Assembly (NCBI RefSeq): GCF_949628265.1
Contig: NC_088787.1
Span: 5,818,501 to 5,882,500 of the forward strand
Length of the DNA stretch: 64,000 bases
From: Cloeon dipterum
Lineage: Eukaryota > Arthropoda > Insecta > Ephemeroptera > Baetidae
Direction of reading: 5' to 3'
Positions 56,401-64,000 of the stretch are shown here, piece by piece; position 1 is the stretch's first letter; every line of letters begins with the position of its first letter. The notes beneath the pieces are model-generated. The model did no database searches. It was not told the origin of the DNA and saw only the letters and a program-made list of their open reading frames with translations. Position numbers and translations under genes: made by a program.

Positions 56401-59400
56401 GCCGACACTCCGTGGCCCCCGGACCGAACCTTGTTCTTCTCGTCGAGCAGCTCCGTCGAGTCGAACGCAAAGTCCAGCTTCATGTCGGCCGTGTCCTCGC
56501 CCTGAAAGCGGCCCGGAATGAGACTCCATGTCTATGCACGCACGCGGCAGACAACACACGCAAATTAAATTCAAAGTTTATAACAGTGCAAGGTTGCGCC
56601 GGATTTCGCCCAGCACGCGAAGAATGATTTTTTGGATTGAGAGACTCCTGAAAAGAAATTTTTTCTTTAGCTACAAATCTCTAAAAATATCCAAACAGTA
56701 TAAATTACCTTTATTAGGCTTATTTTCAAATTATTTAATATAATTTCTTTCCAATTTAAATAATTAAAATATTTTAACTCCGATTGTTGAGTTTTTCGCC
56801 CTTCATTTCATTTTTAAAATTGTTAAAAAGGCATTTTTGTAAAAGCATCCAAAACCATTTCTCACGTGTCGGATGTCGTTAAAGAGGAAAAAAATAATAA
56901 TCCGTCTCAGGTGCAAACAAATGATGTAATGGTAAACAATAAAAAATATCACGACCTGCGAGTAGAGTCCAGTGTCATCACAAACTTAAAAACCAAAATG
57001 CTGAGCAGCGAAAAGAATGCTGAGACAAAGAGATGGATGGCAACTCAAATTGGGGGGAGCGAGCGAGAGCGAGTTTTTAATTTAGAATCAACTGCGCGAG
57101 GCCGCAACAGAAAGCAAACAAACTGAAAGACACTCATCATCTGGGAGGAGTAAAAATGTGAGGATGAATTCGAGAGGCCTACCTTCTTGAGCCCTACCTG
57201 CAGACTGACCGAATCGCAAAAGGGGAGCTCGTTACTTTTACTCTCGGCGCCGATCACTGCCGGGCGAGCAAGAAAGAGGAAAAGAGAGAAAGATCAGGAG
57301 GGTTTTGGGCACGCATTCAGCGACAGCAACAACTCACTCCTCGGAATGGACGCGAGCGCAGACGCGGGCAAAAACTTGTCTCTCGACCGGATGTTAGTGT
57401 TTTCGAAGACAATTGTCTGCGACAGCCTCGTGCTGCACTCGAGCAAGGCCTGCATTCGAAACAAGCAACAATTACACGCGGGCACCGCGAAAGTGGCGTG
57501 GCTCGCGGCACAACTCGAGCCACTGGACTATACTGCACAAGGGCATCAAATCTAGGTACGAGACACTCACCTCGCCAGGCGCCATCTGCGACACCGACAG
57601 CCCGCCGCTGCCGTCCTGCTCACCCAGAGCAACACTGTCAACACAAAATGGGGATTTGTTAATATTTTCACAAGGTCAGAGGAAGGTCTGGCTATTTCTG
57701 TTTTTTTTTTATCACAAAAAAATTTAAAGGTCCTCTAGCGGCCAGTTGATATTTTCAGATTAATTTTGTGGGAAAGAGAAAAATTTGTTGAGTAAGAAAA
57801 AACTGGAAAATTTAATCAGCTTTCTGAATATAGGCAGTATTAAATTTGACGCTACTATCAACTGGTGAATTTTAATCAGGACAAAGACAATCTGCAATTT
57901 TTAATCAAATAAAATATAACTTTAAAGACTAAAAATTACTATTTTTAAATTTTCTCATTATTTTTCTCAACCCAATAAAATTCAAATGAAAAAGTTAGTC
58001 AAATAATTTTTTATGCAATGCAATTTTTTTTAAATAAAAAAAATCAAAGGTTAATTTTTTATTTAAACCTACCACGAAGTGAGGGGCGACCCGCCGCGGA
58101 GGGGGTCTGCAAGAGTCTTGTCCCACGAGTTCATGTGCGTTGAGTCGACGTACATGTCGAGCATGTCGGTGGGGCCGAGGTGGTGGCCCATGTTGGCCGC
58201 CACCTTGTTCAGCCGGTTCACCTCCTTCTGCTTGGCCAGCCGCGGCGGCAGCTTTGAAGCGCGTGACCTGTCGTGAATCCTCTCGTAACCTCCGGTCTTG
58301 CCCGAGGGCTTCATCTGGGGCTGCTGCTGCTGCTGGGGGCCCAGAGGGCCGCCCAGCGAGCCGAATTTGCCGCGGTTACCGTTGGGCGGCGCCGACACGG
58401 CCGCCGAGGGCTTGTCGCCGCCCTGAGACATTGGCTTCTTGGATTTGTTCTGGTTGCCGTACGGGTAGAGGAACTGGCCGTTGTCTGCGTCTGATGCCTC
58501 GTCCACCAGCAGCGTCACGGCGGCGTATGTGCTGATGTCCAGCGCGTCCAGGGCGCTTTTCTCTTTTTCCAGACGCTTTGCCGCCTCAACCACGAGTGGC
58601 AGGTTTTCTTTCTTTGACTGGTTCATTGCTCTTCCACCCTGTAAAAACATCAAATAATACTGATGAGAAGCGATAAAAGGGCCATATTATAATCAAAGTT
58701 ATTTATTTTAACTTGTAGATACCAACAAAGTTAATTTAAAACACCAAACTAATCGTAAGCCGCATATGAAACTGTTAATCAGCAAATTTAAAGCTCTCTA
58801 ACCGTCTAAATTTGGTATGTACCCTTATGTACACTAAAAGCGATAAAATTATTTAAATGATTATTTTTTTTTTAAATTTAATCAGTACTCACCAGTCCGT
58901 TCTTTTTCTCTGCGCCAGGCGCCTTGGAGGTTGGCGGCGGAGCAAAATGGTTGCTGGCCTTGTGCTCGTCGTCAGAGTCGGTGAGGCTGTCCCAATTCTC
59001 CTCAGCATGCTCGTCATGCGGCTTGTCGGGTTTGTTCCTGGGCTTGCGTCGGCCAGACTTGTCCTTCTGCATGCGCGGGGGCGTGGCGGCCGCCTGCTTG
59101 GCCGCCTTGCCACTTCCCGGGGCGGCCTGCCCGCCGAGGGGCACCATGCCGCCGAGTTTGCTCTTGTTTGGGGGCTCGTCCGGCTTGCGATTTTCGTCGC
59201 GGCTGCCGAAGGGGCTCTTGGCCGGCGGGCCGTAGCCGTCGATGCCGCGGCCCATGCCGCCGCGGGGACGCCCGGCGGCCGCAGCCCCTCCGCGGCCGCG
59301 CCTGGAGGGCTCGCCGCGAGGAGCGAATCCTTCTTTGTTCTTTTTCTCGCCAGGGCCGGACTTTTTGTCGTCGACTAGCTGCTGTTTGGGCTTGCGTTGC

Positions 59401-62400
59401 TGCTTGTCCTCATCGCCCGACTGTTCAGACTCGTCGTCAGCCCACGGCTTTCCGGACTTGGGCTTGCCACCGCGGCCCTTGGGCTTGGTCTCGCCCGAGC
59501 CGGTGCGAGCCCACGTCTTCAGCGGTGCGTTTCCACCTGCGGGCCACGCCTCCTTCTGGCCGCCGCCGCCGCCACCGGGCCTGCGAGGTCCGCGACCCTT
59601 ACCCTTTCTCTCCTCCTCCGCCTTATCGAGCTTTTGCTCATCATCAGCGCCGCGTAGCTTGGCGGCCAGGGTCTCATCGGTGCCGCGAGACCACGCGTCC
59701 AGCTTAACACCACTTTTCTTGGCCTTTGATTCTTTATCCTTGGCATCCTCATCCGGCTGCTCCTGAGCAGGGCGTGGCAGCTCTTTCATCAAGTCGACGG
59801 GCTCCTCAGACGACTGCCGCCTGTGCATGAACGAGTCCTCATCAGGCTTACCGCGAGAGCCTTCAGAAACCTGTAACCAATAACATATATTTTTATTACA
59901 AAAAAAATAATTCTCCTTAATTTGAGTAACAAATATTTGATAATTTCGAAAATTTAATTTACCTTTCTTCCTCCACGACCTGAAGCCGCGCCCCTGTGCT
60001 TGTCCTCGCCGTCATCCTGCTCTTGTGAGCTGCGGCGGCGAGGCTGTCCACGTCCAACAATGCTGCTGAGGTTCCAGCGCTGCTCGAAGTTGGCCGGCGG
60101 CTGAATGGGCGTGGCCAGTAGCGGGGGCGGCGTGTTTGATTGCACTGGCTGCTGCTGGAGGGGTTGCTGCAGCTGCTGCGGGGGCGGCGAGGCGCCCTTT
60201 TGACCTGGCTGGCCACCGCCGATGGGCTTTCGAAGCAACTGCTGCTGCTTCTGCTTGGCGAACCGCGGAGGCAGATCCTCCGAGAACTTGGGCGAAAAGG
60301 CCACGCTGGCCTCCTTGGCCGTCTCGACGGCCACAGGGACCGGCTCGTCGGCCACCTGCTTGGCCCACGACTCCTCCGTCTTCTCCTCTAATTGCTCCTT
60401 TTCCGGCTGAGGCGCCGCGGCCGCTGGGATTGCGGTTTCAGACTTGCTCACGCCCATCTTCTCCTCGAGCTTTTGCAGCTTCTTGGCGGCCGCCTCTCGC
60501 TGCTCCTGGAACCGCTTTTCCTCCTCCTCCTTGCGCTGCTTTGCCCGCTCCACGGCCAGAGCCACTTGGTCGATTTGCTGCCGACGCTTCTCACGCCAGA
60601 ACTCATCCTCCGCCAATAAGGCGGGCGGCGGCACTGCAACTCCGCCGTACGGCATTTTTCCGCCGGGAAATGAGGGACCACCCTAAATGACACAATTATT
60701 GAAAATTAATTAGAAACGAAAAAATCCAGCAGCGATTAGCAAAACACATGTGTATTTTCCTCAAAATAGGAAATTATTTTTCCATCAAGAGACCATTAAA
60801 ATCGCTTAAACAACAAATAAATTATTGATATTTTCCCCCTGAAGCTGGAAAATATTAAGGCCATTAAAATTTAATTTTTCGCTTCCAAAGGAATCACGAA
60901 ACTCAACAAATTACGGCAAAAAATAATCCACTCCAACTTCAAGAGATATTGTTTAAGCCGCAAAAACAGACATTTAGACCACAAATATTTTCTTATTGAT
61001 TCCGTCTCTAAACTAATAAAATGTATTCTTCTTGCGCTCCCAAAAACTCAAGTTTTAGAGTCAGAAAACCAACTCACTCGTCCACCTCTGGGGGCAGCAC
61101 CATCCAGTTTTTCGTTCTGTTTGTTTGTCCTGCTCTGTGTGTTGTCGTCTCCCTCTTCGTCGCTGAAAGAGAGCTTTTGGCTGCACAGAGTAAGAAAAAT
61201 CAGCATTAATCCGAGCCAGGAAAAACACATCCACGACTTACTTGTAGTCAATGTCGTCAGTAGTGGCCCACCCGTTGTCTCTGACCAGTTCATCCAGCTG
61301 CTTGAACTCTTCTTCCTTGATAATAGGCCTCGAGAAGAGGGCGTCTTCGTCCACGGGCCGCTGGGAGGGATATCTTTGTCTGCAAATAGATTTTAAATTT
61401 ATTTCATATTGAATTAGACAAGATATACCCTTGAGACTGCCTTTGCTGCTCGGGGTAGCGCTGTCTGGAGTTGTTGTTGTTGTTTCCTTGAAAGTTCTGA
61501 GGGAAATTTGATGGGGGGCCGCCACCGGGCCCGAACTGGCTTCCGCGGTACATGAAGGGCGGAATAATGCCGCGCAGTTGCGCCGGCAGCGGCGCCGACA
61601 TGCCGGGGCCGGCCGGGCCCGAGGCAGGCTGTGCAGCCCCCAGTGGGCCCGAGTTGCCTTTGCCCTGGTCCTGAGCCCCGCCCGCTCGCGGCTCGAGCGC
61701 GCCGCCGGGCACGGGCGCCGACCGCGCCATGCCACCTTGGATCCAGCTTCCTTCGGCTGCACAAAAATGAATAATTATAAATTTGATCGACGATTATTGG
61801 GTTTTAATTAGGGACACTTAAAAGGAAATCATTTGAGAAAACGTGTATTTAGATTAAAAATGGATTTTCGAATTTTATTTAAAGAGATTTTGTGATTCAA
61901 TCGACAAAATTTTGTAATGATAAATCCGTTGGGAAACACCCAAACAGTTAATAGATTTAACTCACGTGAAAACATTTAAAATAAAAATTCTATGTGACTT
62001 GCGGCCAACTGGATATTTTACCTGGTTTGATTATGAAATAAATTGTTCCTTTAAAGGGAAAAATTCCAAGGGAGAAACACCAATGACGTGGAATTTCAAA
62101 AGGAGGACGGTTGTGGAATGTTTTATTAAAGGGAATGAAGATGCGAGGCAGAATTTAGGTCAAAGTATGAAAATTGGGTCAAGAAAATCAATACGTAACG
62201 TCTGAGCATCCAGGGGCTGTGATGTTTTAATTTTAAAGCGGAGGATTTTAGAAAACTCGGCTTTAAGGGGTTGATTAAGTGAGATGAGGAATTTTAAAGC
62301 CAATCAAAATACTGAAAAAATTTAAATCCTTCACTATCAATAAAAATATTTTATCTTTTCTTTATTGAATGGAATATTGATGAAAAAAAACGACTGAATT

Positions 62401-63580
62401 AATGAAAGCAAACAGAAGGGTGAAAGAAAATTATTGATTTTCTGATATATTTCAAATTAAAAAATTTTTATCAATGGACTGGTTAAGTTGAGAGTTTAGC
62501 AGGGAAAAATGTCTTCAATGGGGGTTGCAAAAAGCCGCCCCGTTGCGACAAATTTCAAATTGTAGCAAAAATCATGCAGTTTAATCTTTAAAAAATGCAA
62601 AAACGCAACAAAAAATGTTCAAATATAATTCAAAATATTAAAGAAGCTCTTATCTCCTCTTTTACGAGTGGGAAATTGGTAAAACACCAAGGAATTCCAA
62701 CTCCTGAATTAATCAAAGCCAACAAAGAGAAGACGACGTGCAACAGAAGAGGGAGAAAACAAGCAGAGCGGGAAATATTTATTTGACAGGGACAGAAATA
62801 GCAAATAGCAGGCATGCGAGATGAACATGCGTACTTTGCGGTCGGAGGCTGGGTCCAGGGCCGTACTGCACGTCCTGGGCGGTGCTCTTTGCGGCCTGCT
62901 GGTCTGTGGAGAGGGAAGGGAACTCCTGCTGGAACATGGGGTTCTGGTGCGCGAGGAAGGAGGGGCCGCCGTCGACGCTGCTGGCGCCGCTTCCGCCGCT
63001 CATCAGGCTGCTCCAGAGCTTCTCCTGCGGTCCGCCGGCGCCGCTCTTGGCCGCCGAGGCCACCAGACTGGCCGCCGCTGCGGCGGCCGCGGCCGCCGCC
63101 GGCTGGTTGGGCGGCAAGGAGGGCGCCGAGGGGGTCGGCGCCCCGGAGACAGAGGTACAGAGAGGGTTCGTAGCTGAGGAGGCCGGCGGCGCCGCTGTCG
63201 AGGCCGTGCCCGCCGCAGCCGCAGCTGCCGGCGCCTCCTCCGACTCGCCTTTGGCACCCCATCCTGCGCCACCTGACGGAACTAGAGAGACCGGCGGCTC
63301 CTGACCGCTATGCTCCGACTTCAAGCTGGGAAGGTTGGCCGGCGGACGCCTGGCTGAGGGCACTTTGCCCAAACTTTGCATGCCATGTTTGCGAGGAAGC
63401 GTCTTCTGCTGCGGCTCGGCGGACTCTCCCTGCGAATCAATTCCGATTAAATTCGACAACAAATTAAAAATTAAATAGAAAACTCACGAGGGTGGACCTG
63501 TAGAGACTATTTATATCCAGCGACTGGAACTTGGACCTTCCTTTCTCCCCCTTTGATGCTAGCCCGGAAACTGCAGACAT
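50489..63580 (-). CDS. PRRC2/BAT2-family proline-rich coiled-coil protein
   Basis: Nineteen coding exons: 63488-63580, 62835-63429, 61429-61756, 61242-61379, 61078-61180, 59963-60682, 58893-59870, 58073-58638, 57571-57634, 57338-57449, 57198-57256, 56319-56501, 55962-56095, 55784-55898, 53634-54131, 53039-53387, 52344-52831, 51518-51689 and 50489-50688. They join to 5895 nt, or 1964 residues. The N-terminus is the BAT2_N block (KFQSLDINSLYRSTL, RKHGMQSLGKVPSARRPPAN, SLKSEHSGQEPP, then QEFPSLST and YGPGPSLRPQ). Next come DYNQKLSFSDEEGDD, EDEFWREKRRQQ with a Glu/Lys-rich coiled coil, and RG/G-rich and Gln/Ala/Pro low-complexity segments. The family binds RNA and associates with stress granules and translation; the fly relative is nocte, tied to temperature entrainment of the clock. 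The exon ending at 57198 has an alternative in-frame donor at 57183. Confidence 0.94.
51757..52315. repeat. Composite nested inverted-repeat insertion in a PRRC2 intron
   Basis: The outer arms begin TGCCGCGGCATATTGGC at 51762 and end with the reverse of CCGCGGCATTTTGGCCCAT near 52307. Inside is a separate hairpin (51799-51978) with GAAACCGAAATGT and CGAGGGAATA in both arms, then a block (52060-52200) related to the element at 14206, containing GTCAGCTGATCGGAGCGAAG and its partial inversions. Likely several MITEs nested in one intron. Confidence 0.65.
54300..54615 (+). repeat. Diverged dispersed repeat (family 4), copy 2
   Basis: Aligns with the reverse complement of 19376-19575: CAGGGTTGCA at the start, TTAGCAAGAAATGGATTTAT, CTTCAATTTCTCCAAAAC, and AGCAAGAAACTGGTTAAGA at the end. 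Confidence 0.5.
54690..55660. repeat. Degenerate short-period repeat in a PRRC2 intron
   Basis: The phrases AATTTAACGCGCTA, TTCGATTTAACG, GAGCTAAAACTTCGA and related forms recur dozens of times at irregular 20-40 base spacing, interrupted at about 55130-55500 by an unrelated AT-rich insert. It looks like an old, decayed satellite-like array. Confidence 0.65.
57787..57900 (-). repeat. Dispersed repeat family 3, second copy
   Basis: The reverse complement matches 15401-15520: CCTGATTAAAATTCACCAGT, then TGATAGTAGCGT, then AGCTGATTAAATTTTCCAGT. Confidence 0.6.
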
Positions 63581-64000
63581 GTCGAATACACGCCACCATT
63601 TAGGGGTGGAACTCTATGAGCGAACCGCGAGTCTGTGGACACATTAGAGCAGAGAATCCGTATAAATCGTTTTGTTTGCTTGCGAGAGCAGACGAAAAAG
63701 GTCAACTCGTGCCAATTAGTCGAGGTTGCGACGCGGCGCTGTGCAATTCAAGGTTAAGGCGTTTCAATGCACTCTACTGATGCAACTCGCGTCGATCGAC
63801 CGCGAGAACGCAATCAAAAGAGTCACTTAAAAATGCAAATTAGGTCAGCGCTAACCGCAAAACGGGCAAAGATGGTGGTGAAGCTGGCCGACTCACCCGG
63901 AAAAAGAGGTCGGTCGCCGTCTTTTCCGCCTCGGGAGACGAACAAACGTCAGAAGGACGGTCAGAGACCTTTGCAAAATTGCTCGGCCGGAGGAGGCGGA
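63581..64000 (-). other. PRRC2 5' UTR and promoter-proximal region
   Basis: A likely non-coding first exon lies right of 63897 (donor CCGG|GTGAGT) with an intron 63633-63896 and acceptor TGTCCACAG, giving a second exon that carries the start codon at 63580. An upstream ATG at about 63600 in another frame overlaps the start. The region is GC-richer, as expected near a promoter. Confidence 0.5.

Noticed and set aside
58857-59378. Long plus-strand frames opposite PRRC2 exons
   Set aside because: Antisense shadows of GC-rich, low-complexity coding exons; the minus strand gives the recognised protein with matching splice phases.
1-64000. tRNA or rRNA genes
   Set aside because: No cloverleaf with a T-arm GTTCRANYC context and no rRNA-like conserved blocks were found by reading both strands.

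Overview
The window looks like nuclear DNA of an arthropod, most likely an insect. Genes are split by short introns with GT-AG borders and AT-rich spacers, many short non-autonomous mobile elements are present, and the recognisable proteins are animal families. I see no CRISPR array, rRNA, tRNA or bacterial operon. The species cannot be named from the sequence. All gene models were read by eye from splice sites. Joined exon lengths are multiples of three in every recognised gene, which is strong internal support.

Layout: (1) 586-1788 (+), an unrecognised short candidate gene whose second exon lies between two inverted repeat arms. (2) 3063-10998 (-), three membrane-protein genes in tandem: a peptide/H+ symporter (SLC15/POT), a vitamin K epoxide reductase (VKOR) and an ammonium transporter (Amt). 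(3) 12865-17867 (+), APPBP2, a TPR protein known as a cullin-2 ubiquitin ligase substrate receptor. (4) 17868-25014, AT-rich intergenic DNA with a hAT-type MITE. (5) 25015-36370 (+), a secreted group III phospholipase A2 whose 9.9-kb first intron is full of repeats and foldback elements. (6) 37074-43935 (+), a BCR/ABR orthologue (coiled coil, DH-PH, C2, RhoGAP). (7) 44873-47479 (-), an unrecognised leucine-rich acidic protein. (8) 50489-63580 (-), a large PRRC2/BAT2-family gene with 19 coding exons.

The genes are unrelated housekeeping, transport and signalling loci, and I see no co-regulated pathway. The interest lies in non-coding structure: a two-copy hAT MITE family with perfect 8-bp target duplications, two sibling foldback elements carrying four CTCF-like motifs, several other inverted or dispersed repeat families, a perfect RFX X-box upstream of APPBP2, tandem in-frame splice donors in PRRC2, and the inverted repeats flanking an internal exon near the left edge. 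I found no convincing novel multi-gene system.
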